Origin: Usnea hakonensis
Lineage: Eukaryota > Ascomycota > Lecanoromycetes > Lecanorales > Parmeliaceae
Length of the DNA: 64,000 bases
Assembly (NCBI GenBank): GCA_013423325.1
Contig: BLJB01000270.1
Location: forward strand, 1 to 64,000
Reading direction: 5' to 3'
Shown here: in pieces, positions 22,600-33,987 of the stretch
Position numbering within the stretch: position 1 is the stretch's first letter
Layout of the letters: every line of letters starts with the position of its first letter
Translations under genes and position numbers: made by a program
Notes under the pieces: generated by a model
Database searches by the model: none
What the model saw: the letters and a program-made list of their open reading frames with translations, nothing else
What the model was told of the DNA's origin: nothing

Positions 22600-23612
22600 T
22601 GCAGGGCTTGAAAATGAACACCACGTCTTTGGCGATCAAGGTGTCGTGGGCTCAATGACGCAGAAGATGATGTATTTGATGGAAAACACGGTGCTCGACG
22701 AGAATACTTGCAGTTGTAGCAGGCTACGATATAAGAGGCGCGCCTCGCGAAATGGAGCGTAAGTCGGAAGTCTTGGAAGTCTCAACCATTAAGCGACGGC
22801 AAAAGGCGTCCAAGCGATGTTTATAGTGCGAATCGGAGTGGGCATGGTAGGGCATCGTTCTTGGACTCTAATTTCGTGCATCTTAGTAGCAATCATGTCC
22901 TTCTACTTCCTCCACGAGTCTTCACACCACTGCACATCAAAAGGAGATGGATCTGGAATGGCAAGAAAAGGTTAGCTCAGACTCTCCCCCTTGTATCCTT
23001 TTCCCGCCCCGTGCTTCATCTCTCCAAGCCACTGTGTAGTTACTCCGATGCTGCATGGTAACAAAGGTAGATAGGAGGACGATACACTACGTACACTAGT
23101 GTAAGATAGAAGGTTTTTAGTGCTTCAGCCTCAACCTTATACTGTGAACCTCTTAGCGAGCACTAGAAGCCGAAAAGAGATATGCGCAACACAGACTTGC
23201 ACAGCCTTGGCAGCAAAAAGTACTGCCCCCGGGCTCAGCTGGGTCAGCCAGTCGTCCGGGGAGCCAGGAGCTTGTTGAGACGCTCGTCTTTGATGACAGT
23301 AGATGTTTTTGGGTGCTAATAGTGAGGGCCCATGACATTCATTAGTATGTTGTTAAATTTGTCGAGGATGGAGATCTCTGGTCTTTACGATCTATAGACA
23401 GGGAGACGTTTAGAGAAGATTCCTCCTTTCACCGGAAGCCAATTGCACTCCCACCTGTTGCTACCGTAAGATTCATCAGCTAGAATACTTGCTATGATTA
23501 TTTGTAATATGGTATAGCTTTTGAGATTGTGTATCTCCACCTCTGCCCTCTGGTCGTCTTCAAGGCTTCATAAGACGTCCCAAATAATAAATCAGACTCT
23601 TCCAAGCCTCAT
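22600..23612. other. Intergenic region
   Basis: About 1 kb between the start of the secreted protein gene and the 3' end of the GT90 gene. Only short frames without protein-like composition were seen. Confidence 0.3.
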
Positions 23613-24959
23613 TCATGTATGTTCAAGTCTAGCAGCAGTAATCAAGCTCTCCTGGTCTGGATCCCATCTCACCCTTCCCATCAGAGCCATGGAAGAGAAA
23701 GGTGTTCCTCGCCACGTCGTATTATCACTTTCGAAAAAATCCGGCTCGAAGCTGACCGAAGCATACCCTTGAATCAACCGGCGCCAATAGCATGTCTCGG
23801 CCGCAGGCGTCAGATACCGGTCTCGCAACGTTCTGACACTGTTGTCTGCAATCATCTTGGCTTTGGCCGGATTCGCTATCAGATCTTCCATCGTCTCTTC
23901 AAGATTTGACCAGTCTTCGAGGACGGAGACCCAGTTCTGCTCCGGGCCTGAATCGACCAGTGCGCCTGTGTATATTTCCCGCCATGCCAGTGCGTGAGAC
24001 ACGAATACCGAGTGACAATTGTGCTTGTACTTGGCTCCTCCACTCCAGGACGTTCCCTTTACATCGCCCACAAACATCCATCGACAGAAGTCAGCAATGG
24101 GAATGACGTGGCTGTCAGGATTGTTGATGCCCTCTTCGGCAACATCTGCCCAGGCTTTGTCTTGCGCAACATGTAATAGATCATGGCGGCTATGGTATCC
24201 CGGCAACGCTATGCCCCTCCAGATTAGTTTCGGCGTCTTCTCTTCCCAAGGCACTTTTACCTCTACAACCCTCATGTCACGTCGCGATTTAGTGTATGAT
24301 CCTATCATTGCCTCTGGCCAGTCATAAAAGCCGAAATCCGGCATCAACCACAAGTTCTCCGTCTCCGACTCGATGGGTTTCGTGTACACCCAAAGACTAT
24401 CGTCTCCAAGACCTGCCATGTCACCAACGTAGATTCTGAATTCACAATTTGGAAGTTGACCTCGGTCCGGGTAGGTCAGCAGTGCGCGATTTATCGCGTG
24501 CAGGGTTGCAAACCCTCGCGACTGAAAATCCGCGAGTCCATCGTCAGATATTAGGTATAATTCTCCTCTGTATATCATCGCCCGAATTGACTTTGCCACA
24601 TGGTCCCCTTCTACAGAATCAAAATCTGCCTTTGCTATGTGATTGGATTCCCTGCGAGATACCATCTCGTCGATATCGCCGTAGAGTTTTGGAAAGGCTG
24701 CACCGCATTGTCGGTCTGAGAGTCCGTAGTCGTCGCCGTCTCGTGCTGCATCGAATTTCCAGTCGGCAAAGAAGTAATTCCGGAAAGGGTTCGCGAGTTG
24801 TGGAAAGAATTTGGTTCCCGGGTGCGCTTGATTGTTCGCGCCGGCTTCGCGCTGTCTAGTTCCAAACCCTGAATAGGAAATCAACAGTAGGAAGAGTAGC
24901 AGACCGGCCGAGAGAATGATATAGACGTTGCGATTCCTACTAAATGTCAAGCTCAGCAT
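23613..24959 (-). CDS. Glycosyltransferase family 90 (CAP10-like) type II membrane protein
   Basis: Single exon, 448 residues. A short basic N-terminus is followed by a membrane anchor at about residues 13-31 ('VYIILSAGLLLFLLLISYSGF'), then a lumenal stem and the catalytic domain. Family marks are 'MIYRGELYLIS', 'NCEFRIYVGD', 'DFGFYDWPEAMIGSY', 'PWEEKTPKLIWRGIALPGYHSRHDLL', 'FCRWMFVGDVKGTSWSGGAKYKHNCHSVFVSHALAWREIY' and 'NSVRTLRDRYLTPAAETCYWRRLI'. GT90 enzymes include the cryptococcal Cap10/Cap59-related xylosyl transferases and POGLUT-type glucosyltransferases; they work in the Golgi on glycans or proteins. The exact donor and acceptor are unknown. The frame is complete and uninterrupted. 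Confidence 0.9.
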   Translation of the reverse strand: MLSLTFSRNRNVYIILSAGLLLFLLLISYSGFGTRQREAGANNQAHPGTKFFPQLANPFRNYFFADWKFDAARDGDDYGLSDRQCGAAFPKLYGDIDEMVSRRESNHIAKADFDSVEGDHVAKSIRAMIYRGELYLISDDGLADFQSRGFATLHAINRALLTYPDRGQLPNCEFRIYVGDMAGLGDDSLWVYTKPIESETENLWLMPDFGFYDWPEAMIGSYTKSRRDMRVVEVKVPWEEKTPKLIWRGIALPGYHSRHDLLHVAQDKAWADVAEEGINNPDSHVIPIADFCRWMFVGDVKGTSWSGGAKYKHNCHSVFVSHALAWREIYTGALVDSGPEQNWVSVLEDWSNLEETMEDLIANPAKAKMIADNSVRTLRDRYLTPAAETCYWRRLIQGYASVSFEPDFFESDNTTWRGTPFSSMALMGRVRWDPDQESLITAARLEHT

Positions 24960-26098
24960 GGCTGCTTCGAAAGAACAACGCAGAAGCAGGGATCAACGCA
25001 GAGAAAGGAAAAGGAAAGAAGAGAAAGGCGGTGAAATTATGTTGTATGGGTCACGGTAATTTAAGGCGAAACCGCGCCACCAATTAATATCAATTTATCT
25101 CACACACGTGGCAGAGGTACTGTAAAATACGAGTTTTGACAATTTAAGGGGACGGATTTCAAGCCGACGGATTACTGTGCCCATCCTGCACTTCGGCGCT
25201 GAACCGCGAATAATCTTCCTGGTAAATCAATGTACAGTAAGCGCATACCAGCTCACAATCATTTGCCCCAACATACCTAATTTTCTACATCGTATGAGAG
25301 GTGATGTCAGCGGTATGAGGTTGTAAAGTGTTTGCATCTATGGGCTGTGGTTTGAGATCAATCTCCACCGCCAGAAGGCATTCCTCTAATCTCATAGAAT
25401 GGCTTAGCACGCAACGTCGCTGCAAACGCGTCTGAATAGGACTACGGTAGACTGGATGTGACAAAGCTTGTTCTGTTAGGAAGGAGATACCTCCGCGGTA
25501 CAAGACTGCCTTACTTTGGAGTCGTCATATTGGAATTTCTGGGTGTCGTATGATGCTTCAAATATCCCAAGTAATGTAACTTCTTAAAAGTACGGTACGA
25601 GGCGTAAGTACTTTAGTAAGTATTTTGATTAGATCTGTGAAATAAGTTGAGCTAGTTGAGGCTCGCAGCCCTATGATGCTTGGCACTTTTTTTTTTGCGG
25701 CTGTACCTCGGTACATATAAAACTATGTGGAAGGAACATACCATGAAGGGCACCAGACTTGTTAGCTCGCAACCATGTTTCCTCGCTCAGACTCTCCAGA
25801 TTTCTCCTGGAATATTCGTCGAGGAGGAAGAAGGATGCGACTCTCGTTCCTCAATTGGCTGGAGCGCTCGCAATCTTGTTTCTGCAACATGATGGCATGG
25901 GCTGAGCTAGTCCGGAAAGATATCCAAACGCTGACAAAAGCTGCAAATTTAACCGATTTTAGAAGCTACGTGAGAGATAGAAGGCTGCAGCCTTGTCAAC
26001 GTCCAAACTGCTGACCGCCGATCAAATCCACCTTCATGCGCTTCTTCTTGTCTATGGGCATTTGAGCATCAGAGAATCTCCCTAGGGACACCGACAAA
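24960..26098. promoter_or_regulatory. Divergent intergenic region between GT90 and NLR genes
   Basis: This 1.1 kb region contains both promoters. Frames at 25680-26014 on the plus strand have no domain and no splice link into the patatin exon was found. No RNA gene was seen. Confidence 0.3.
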
Positions 26099-29000
26099 AT
26101 GGATACAGACTCCAGTAAGGGGCTACGATTGCTCTCTCTAGGTGCGTGGGCTGCCATCTAATAGTATCTATGGCTTGGATTGACTCTGCTCTGCTAGATG
26201 GAGGTGGGGTGCGAGGACTTGCATCACTATTGATTCTAAAGCGTATTATGTATATTATCGATGGTAAGCTTGGTCCAGAGATTGCCCGGCCGCTTCTGCC
26301 TTGCAATCACTTCGACATGATCGCAGGTACTTCTACCGGCGGGTGAGTGTGGTAAAACACTCGACAGCCGCTCATGAGAGTTGACATTTCAAGGCTCATT
26401 GCCATCATGCTCGGAGTTCTTCGCATGGATATTGATACGTGCATATCCAAGTATCTGAGCATGGCACCGCAGATCTTCCCTGAAGAGGGCTTTTTCTCGG
26501 GCAGCAAATGGGGCAAGATCTTCAAAGGAGTCAGAGGTGAGGCGCGGTTCGATGCGAAGAACCTTGAAAAGGTGATCAAAGATATGGTTTGCGAGGCTCT
26601 TGGAGATCAAAAAGAGGACGCTCCTCTTCAAACCAACCAGCCAGAAGAGGGCCTGCGGCAATGTCGAACGTAGGCTCTTCAAGCCTCCTCTGCGTATGAA
26701 AGTCGGCTGATCTAGTCTCCAGCTTTGTCTGCGTCACAAACAAGGACGTTGGTAAGCCATTCCGGCTTCGGACTTATCGCAGCGCGTGGGAGCCTGGCAC
26801 TGAATGTACCATTTGGCAAGCAGCTCGAGCGACATCTGCGGCTCCACTCTATTTTCCATCTGTAAGGTTCGGTGAGCCTCCTACAAATTATGTAGACGGA
26901 GGCTTGAACTACAACAACCCGGTACGCTCGCTTTATGACGAGGCTAAGCATGTTTGGGGCAAATCGCGCAGAGAAATCAAGTGCATCATCAGCATCGGGA
27001 CCGGAGTGCCCCCATTAAAGTCAACAGGTGATACAGGGAAACAAGTACTTAAATGGGTGATAGACATTGCTACGGATACGCAGAGAACCGCTGATGAGTT
27101 TGCCGACGAGATGGAGCACTTGGCAGGGATCGCACCGGTCAGTTACTTTCGATGGAATGTAGATCGTGGTTTGGAGAAAATGAAACTGGAAGAATGGAAG
27201 GACTTCGACATACTTACTGGTGCGACATCTTACTACTTGAACAGTCGCAAAGCAGATCTGGACAGATGCGCGAAAATTCTACTGGGACTAGATGGTGCGT
27301 AGTTGAAGATGACCAAACATGTACTTTTACAACTTCTAATAATCCCAGCCAGTGAAAAGCTTTCAGGGAATCCTATGTTTCTCTCAGACCTGCCAAGACC
27401 TAGAGATGTTTTTTTTGGTCGTGCTTCGGAACTTGCTCAACTACGCACGATGCTATCTTTGAGCACAGTTGGGATTCCTCGGCAGCGGATAGCGATTCTC
27501 TGCGGGCTTGGTGGGTTTGGTAAGACTCGAATTGCGATAGAATATCTTAAAAAACATCAAGAAGACTACTCTGCCATACTTTGGATTAATGCTGCCACAT
27601 ACGATAGTGCCGAAGAATCCTTTGCACAGGCTGCAGATGTCTTGAAATCGAGACTCTCCTTTCAACCAGATGCACCATCAGTGGGTGTGAGAGCGAATAT
27701 ACAACTCGTTCATCAGTGGCTTGCTTCCAGCAAGAATATTGATTGGCTTATGGTAGTTGACAGCCTGGATGATTTGGAAAGCTTCGATAGTCGAGATCTC
27801 GTGCCCCAATGCAGTCACGGTAGCATCATCATTACTAGTACATCGTCAAACACCCTGGACGTTTTCAACGCCCAGGGCCTCGAGCTAGGCGGTTTAAAAA
27901 TGTTCGATGGCTGCCAGATGCTACTGCATGGTGTAGGCGCTGAAGCTAATATGGAAAAAGGTAAACGCCTCATCCCATTCTCTGAAACTCTCCCTGATCA
28001 TGGTGAATCTCTCAGAACTTCCATCAAAAACTGTCACAGCGATGAGCGGAGTGCCTCTAGCTATAGAACAGGCGAGGGCCATGATTAAACAAGGCATCTC
28101 GGTCCCGGATTTTCTTGGGTATTATAGAACACAGTATCAAAAAGTGATGGATTTGAAACCAGAGAGAAGTGTATGGGATTACGACAAGAATATGTCGATA
28201 GTTAGTGTTTTCAATATGATTCTGGAGAGAAACAAAAGAGATGGTAACGTCGAAAAGTTGCTCGCCTTCATTTCCTGTTTCGGCCCACGCCGAGTCGCTG
28301 TCGACTTGATGGGTCAAGTTCGGAAACCTGGCGGAAGCTCTTTATCTTCTGGTTCTGAATGGTCCAATCTTCACCACACGGATGAGATGATTTGGGTTGA
28401 CTGTTTATGGAATGATGGACTGGACTTTCAGATTACGACAAGGCGATTAGAAAGTGCGTGTGCTCTGAAGCGCAATAGGGACAGCGAGGGAAACATTATC
28501 AGCATCTCACTTCATGATTCCATTACCCGGTGGCGATTCGAAACCCTGACAAAAGACATGAGGGAGAATTGGATTCTCGCTGCAGCCTACGCGCTGAGCA
28601 AATGTTTGCCCGAAGATGTTGTCGATCAAAACTCTCAGATGAGGTTGCTGCCACTTGTCAGGCATTTCTTCAATATTATTCGGCGCTACATGGAACCCCA
28701 AAACCTAGAAGCACCTGGTGGCAAGTTCTGCCAACAATACGGGAAATTGATGACTCGATTTGCGCAGCTATATCCCAATAGTCAGTACACGGTCGAAGGC
28801 GAATCAGTGTTCTCACAAGCAATCTCCTATCGTAAGATCCTCGAAGAGCCATCATGGCCAAAGGGTCGACGATCGCTACTGCTGCTCAAAGGCTTTGCTA
28901 TGATGCTCTCAAAAAACGGCAAGATGGAAGATGCTGCCGAGACAGTGAAGGCTCTCCATGACGCAAGCATAGAGCAACTTGGTCCCGGGGATGAAGTTAC

Positions 29001-30063
29001 ATGCTGGGCAGCGGGTCGATTACCCGCTGTGAGGGACACGAAAAATCGAAATGCCAATGATGAGCGTCGTGCGATAGTAGCATCTCAAGGTGGAAAACTA
29101 GGTTCTTCGACACCTGGACTCACATCTAATGAATCTCTGCAAGTCAGTCCTCCGCGTCTAGTATATGATTATGATGATAAACCGACTACTCGCCTCATAG
29201 ATGCCGCAACAGCTGGTGACATAGAAGCCATTATACTAGAGTTGGCTCGTGGAGCAGATGTAAACGATAAAACTACGGACTCACTTACCGCCTTGTCAGC
29301 AGCATCACACTTTGGTCATGTTTCGGCTGTTCGACTGCTGCTCCATCATGGCGCTGATATCAATGCTAGGGATGGAATTTGGGGCACTGCGCTATATAGA
29401 GCGTCCTATAGAGGTCACTTAGTAGTGGCTAAGATGCTGCTAAGGTGCGGGGCCGATGTCAATCTTTGCGCTGAATCGAATGGCACTCCCCTATCTCTAG
29501 CGTCATGGAAAGGTTATATTGATGTGGTCGAGCTATTGATAAAGAACGGTGCCGACGTCAATCTTTGCATTGGATCGAGTGCCACTCCTCTAGATTCAGC
29601 GTCATGGCAAGGCCATCTTGCTGTGGTTGAGCTATTGCTAAGTTACGGGGCCAACGTCGATGCGCAGAACCGCTCTGATGGCACTGCGCTGCAAATTGCA
29701 GCTCGTCAAGGTCACCAGAGCATAGTGGAGCTGTTACTGGATAATGGGGCTGATATCAATGCTCAGCATGGTAACTTCGGCAATGCTTTATGCTGTGCGG
29801 CTCGCAAAGGTAACCAGAGTCTAGTGGAGCTGTTACTAACAAAGGGAGCTGATGTCAATGCTGAGTCTGCTACATATGGCAACACCGCTTTGCACGTTGC
29901 AATTTCCAATTGCCACGGGCATATAGTGAAACTACTTTTGGAAAACGGTGCGGACGTCAATGCTAGAAGTCGTATGGGCACGCCACTGTATATAGCTTCG
30001 TCACGGGGCCATACTGATTTGGTGGAAATATTGAAGGCTGCGGGTGCTCGCGACGATGACTAG
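26099..30063 (+). CDS. NLR-type protein: patatin-like phospholipase / NB-ARC / ankyrin repeats
   Basis: Six exons (26099-26141, 26198-26342, 26394-26669, 26723-27294, 27349-27960, 28016-30063) encode 1231 residues. Residues 10-345 form a patatin-like phospholipase with the glycine loop 'DGGGVRG', nucleophile Ser60 in 'GTSTGG' and Asp213 of the DGG motif, so the catalytic dyad is intact. An NB-ARC follows: P-loop 'GLGGFGKT' (Lys404), Walker-B-like 'WLMVVDSLDD' and a GLPLA-like 'SGVPLAIEQA'. Next is a helical region with weak TPR character ('GFAMMLSKNGKMEDAAETVKAL'), then about nine 33-residue ankyrin units to the end. Patatin-NB proteins such as Neurospora PLP-1 act as allorecognition/NLR triggers of cell death by attacking membranes. 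This one senses through ankyrins. The ligand is unknown. Confidence 0.93.
29190..30040 (+). repeat. Coding ankyrin repeat array, 99 bp period
   Basis: About nine tandem 33-codon ankyrin units form the C-terminus of the NLR. Units around 29475-29680 and 29690-29850 keep visible nucleotide identity with each other (for example GTCGAGCTATTG / GTTGAGCTATTG and GTGGAGCTGTTACT twice), as expected if units are still being exchanged or amplified. Confidence 0.75.
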
Positions 30064-33000
30064 AGCACAACCTCGTCTGATAGTCTACGGAAGCGGTTTG
30101 ACTAATTACCTACATACCTCGTCTAAGCACTTCTACACCGATTGACCCTGTCCCTGAATCCGCGAGACCAACACCCAATCTTTTGCAACGATCAACAAAT
30201 GCTACGGTCTTTATCACGTTCCTCACAGTGTGCCCTTGTGAGAAAATTGCGTTCCTCGACGAGGCGGACTTCGCGGGCGTTCTTGTGTATCTTTCGGCTG
30301 AAACATACGTGAGGGTATCGCTACTTTGTTGCTGTTGAGAAAGAGAATGCTTTGACTTTTTTAGATGGATGGATGGTTGGGCTTTGGAGGTGGGTCGATG
30401 GAGATTTGAGAGGAGGTTAATATCGCTGAAGAAAGGTTGGAGATTTTGTTGGTAGTCTCAATTCTTGTTGGTAAGTTTTATGATCTCTGGGGCTTCAGTT
30501 GAATTCTAATGAAAGGAACTTTTTTTTTTCCTCAAGGAAACTTTGAGTATTCTCTAAGTGCACTGTCATCATATTTCTGCAGTCCCTCTAGTCTCGTCTT
30601 ACTTACTCTGACGTCTTCGACTCAAACATACTATACTTCTCAGACCCATCTTCAAGGTAATAGCACCAGAAAGTTTCACATCATGAAGGCACAGCCTCAA
30701 CACTACCTTGAAATTATCTTTAAGTACTTTGATCTGTTCATATTGCGTTATACAGCACTACGCTTTATACCTCGGTACAGGCAGTACACAGCTCAAACTC
30801 TCTCTACCTCTATCAAGTATACATTTCCGCGGCATCTCTTCTACCTACCTACCTTCTCTCCCTCCGAACAGCACATACGGAGCCCCAAGAATCGTGCTAT
30901 GCATTCTTTCGAAGTATTCTATACTGTAAGATATCGCTGGCTGTTACTCCCGTCTTGGATATCTGGTATTCTTTAACTTCCGTGCCGTAAAACCAGGGTG
31001 CGAGTTTCTTTGTCTGGCTACGTACGTAACGTCTGCGACGAGCGTCGATGCGAGTGCTATAAGAAAACTTGATACTCACATCTACCTAGCTTACCCATCC
31101 ATCCATCCGTTACTAGCAACAATACCTCGGGCGCTGCTTTTCAGCGCTTATGTTGAATCCGTTTTTTCCCCTCTTCTCGGCTGTTCGGTAGCGCGCAATG
31201 CGTTGCACTACTTTATGTTGAAGGTGTCTTATGACTGTTGAGGGGGTCCCGGTCAATCGACCGAGGTAGGTACCTAGGTTCGGGCGTTATGCTGAGGTGA
31301 GGTCCGAGGAAGCGAATTATGGGTAGTGGTAAAGTCTCTGATATATTCGACGCTGCAGGCAATCATTTGCACGACATTTTCTGTATGATGGACAAAGCTA
31401 TTAACGCTCTCCTTACTAATGATGGCATGGCATGGCTATATAACTCCCGGCCTCGATGCCCTAGGCGAATTCCCTTGCAACGAGGATCTACTCGAAGCTA
31501 AATCCCACAAGACTCGACGAGCCTCGACGCTAACGTGCTCTACAAGCCATACCCAAAGTCCACTCCAAAGAAAAAAATGGCTACTCTACTCACTCTACTT
31601 ACATTACACCCTCCCCTCCCCTCACAGGCTGAATCCCATCCCACCTACCTACCTACATTTCCAAACGGTACTCGTACACTAAAAACCCTCCCTACCTACC
31701 TACTCGAGATCTATATCCCTTATCCCCCCCCCTTCCGATCGACGCCCACCACAGCCCCACGACGCGCTCATGGAAACGAGCACCCATCGCAGTATCCCAT
31801 CCAAACCAAATAAGCATCATGTTTTCCCACACCGCAGATGCGTGGAGAATTTCCCCTCCCCTCCCCTCCGTCCGTTCTCCGTCCGGCTGCATGATTCATG
31901 CCCTTATGCTAGTTAGCTTTGGTGTCTAGCTTGGGGAATGGGCAGTTTTGTCTCGTCCGGTGCGTGCGTGCATACGCACTCCTTCTTCTCTTCTCTTCTC
32001 CAACGTTGGAGACGTGGAAAGCTTGGTGCGTAAATGCATTGGAAGAGCACCGGAATGTTTGGCGCTCGCTGGCACGTAAGATGGTAGGGTGCTTGCTATG
32101 CTATACTATATACCCCCCGTCGCGAGCTGGGCTCCTTCCCTTTCCTTCCCTTTCCTTTGCCTGACAAAGTGGCTGCAAAGCTTGTTGGCTGGAGCGGAGC
32201 GGGATATCGAGGCCTGGCTGAAATGAATGGATGTTGTGACTTATTTGGCTAGTTTATCTGTGGTTGTTGTGCCTTTTTTCTCTACACGATAAAAGGCATG
32301 ACTTGAAGCCCATCCCCCCCCCTCTCTCTCTCCTTTCCCCTGCTCTTTCTCTCTCTCTCGCTTTCTCACAATCACTACTACATACATACATATAAGTCCT
32401 GTCCCCCGCGGTTATCGTTCGAGGCGTCAAACACAAATGAGATGGACTAGGGAGTTACTTGGATATGTCTGTCTTTGTGGTGGGGGTAGGTTTTTGGAGG
32501 GAGGGGGGCTGCGGGGGGGATTTGTGTGGGGGGGGGGGGGGGGTGGGANNGGGGGGGGGGGGGGGTGTTGGAATGAGGCTGCAGTTGTAGGTTTATTCTT
32601 AATTAATTGTTTGTTCGTTCGTTCCTGGAGATAGTTAATAGTTACGTGGTAGAGGTATGTATGTATGGACCCCTTTCGTATCTTTTTTTTTCCCTTTTTT
32701 TTTTTCAATTTGCATTGGACTGGGAATCTTGAATGTGGTTAGGATTAGTAGATTGACGCGCTTGTTTTAAATGGGGTTTGTCGATATGATGGGTGTGTAT
32801 TTGTGAGAGAAGAGAGGTTCTGCCTGGGTTGGGGTTGTAGGGGGGGGATAGAGGACGGGTTTGGGATTGGAGTATGGGTTCTTTGCTTGCTTTCTGGTTG
32901 GAAATTGGAGATCATGCGGTGGGGAAGGGAGTTGTGCGTGGTGGGTGTGTGGGAGGGAGGGGGCTGGGTGATGGATGGGTATATTGGGGTGGAGAGGATG

Positions 33001-33314
33001 TTGGTGAGGTATGATATGCTATGCTGGCGTCTTTTGGTAAATACTAGTGCATCAGTGTTGTTTTGTTTGTACATTGTGAGACGTAGGTCATTAACTAAGT
33101 ATTAGCTACACGCCCCAAGCTCGGAATCATACATAGCTCTGGGGCAAACGATAAGGTAGAGCGAACCCTTCCGTGGCAACGTGCGTGTGTACAGAACGGG
33201 TATCGAGAATTTGAGGAAAGGAAATAGTCGTGAACATTTTTTTCTCATGCTTGGGACGCTCTTCAAGGTTTGAGTAAGGGACTGAAAGACGTCGCGGCAT
33301 ATGTTTGTGCGTAT
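30064..33314. other. Gene-poor region with low-complexity tracts
   Basis: This 3.2 kb region lies between the 3' ends of the NLR and MARVEL genes. The frames at 30509-30976 and 31319-31813 lack domains or splice chains. CT-rich (32310-32370), poly-G (32500-32566) and T-rich tracts (32680-32706) account for the longer open frames at 32427-33105. A transcribed gene cannot be excluded but I see no support for one. Confidence 0.35.
32529..32565. other. Poly-G tract with unresolved bases (assembly gap)
   Basis: A run of G on both sides of two N bases (32549-32550). The true length is unknown, and the tract is likely a sequencing or assembly break. Confidence 0.9.
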
Positions 33315-33987
33315 TTACACTTGCGTGGTGGGGCCGAATGTAGTGGATGGGCCTGCGGTGTTGGTTTTTGACCGTCCGCTGCGGCCGCGTAGGACTTCGA
33401 GTGCGAGCAGTACTGTTGTGGCGACGAAAAGGGCCCTGGGGGAAAAAGGGGACAGTCAGCCACGAATCACACCCCAAAACAAAACAACAGGAAAGCAGCG
33501 CAAAAGCCCGCGCGAGCGCACAAGACTCACCACTCCAACGCCCCAAACACACTCGCCGCCTCCATCTCCCCGCACCACCGCCCCACGATCCCCCCGCTCC
33601 CACACGCATTGTAGTAATCCCCAAAGCCGTCGCCAATGTAGACCTCGGACGCGCTGTGCCGGAACACGGCGAGCGCGATGAAGCCGGCGAACCAGAATAG
33701 CATGGTCAGGGCGTCAAGGGCGAGCATGGCGAATGGGTGGGCGACCGCGGCGATGAAGCGCGGGGCTAGGGAGAGGTAGAGGAGGATGAGGAGCGTCCAG
33801 ACGGAGACGAAGATCATGAAGCTGTTTTGGGAGGGACTGAAGCCGTAGGATGCGACTAGGGGAGGGGGTGTTAGTGGGGGGGTTTGGTTTGCTCGGGGGA
33901 GGATGTACCATGGGCGGTGAGGCCGAGGACGACGAGGGCGAAGAGAGCTTGGATGGCGCGAATGACGATGATTATTAGGTCGAGCAT
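33315..33987 (-). CDS. MARVEL-domain four-helix membrane protein
   Basis: Exons 33909-33987, 33531-33855 and 33315-33435 give 174 residues. Four hydrophobic segments are visible: 'LIIIVIRAIQALFALVVLGLTA', 'SFMIFVSVWTLLILLYLSLA', 'AMLALDALTMLFWFAGFIALAVF' and 'ALFVATTVLLALEVLRG'. A 'ACGSGGIVGRWCGEMEAASVFGALEW' loop before the last helix is typical of fungal MARVEL proteins (Nce102-related), which shape plasma-membrane domains or secretory vesicles. The tail is Ser/Thr-rich. Introns are 53 and 95 nt. I start at 33987 because exon 1 then begins right before helix 1; the longer upstream open frame is Ser/Gln-rich and out of phase. Confidence 0.82.

Noticed and set aside
32427..33105. Overlapping Gly-, Pro- and Trp-rich frames around the poly-G tract
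   Set aside because: Low-complexity sequence including N bases; frames on both strands are equally long.
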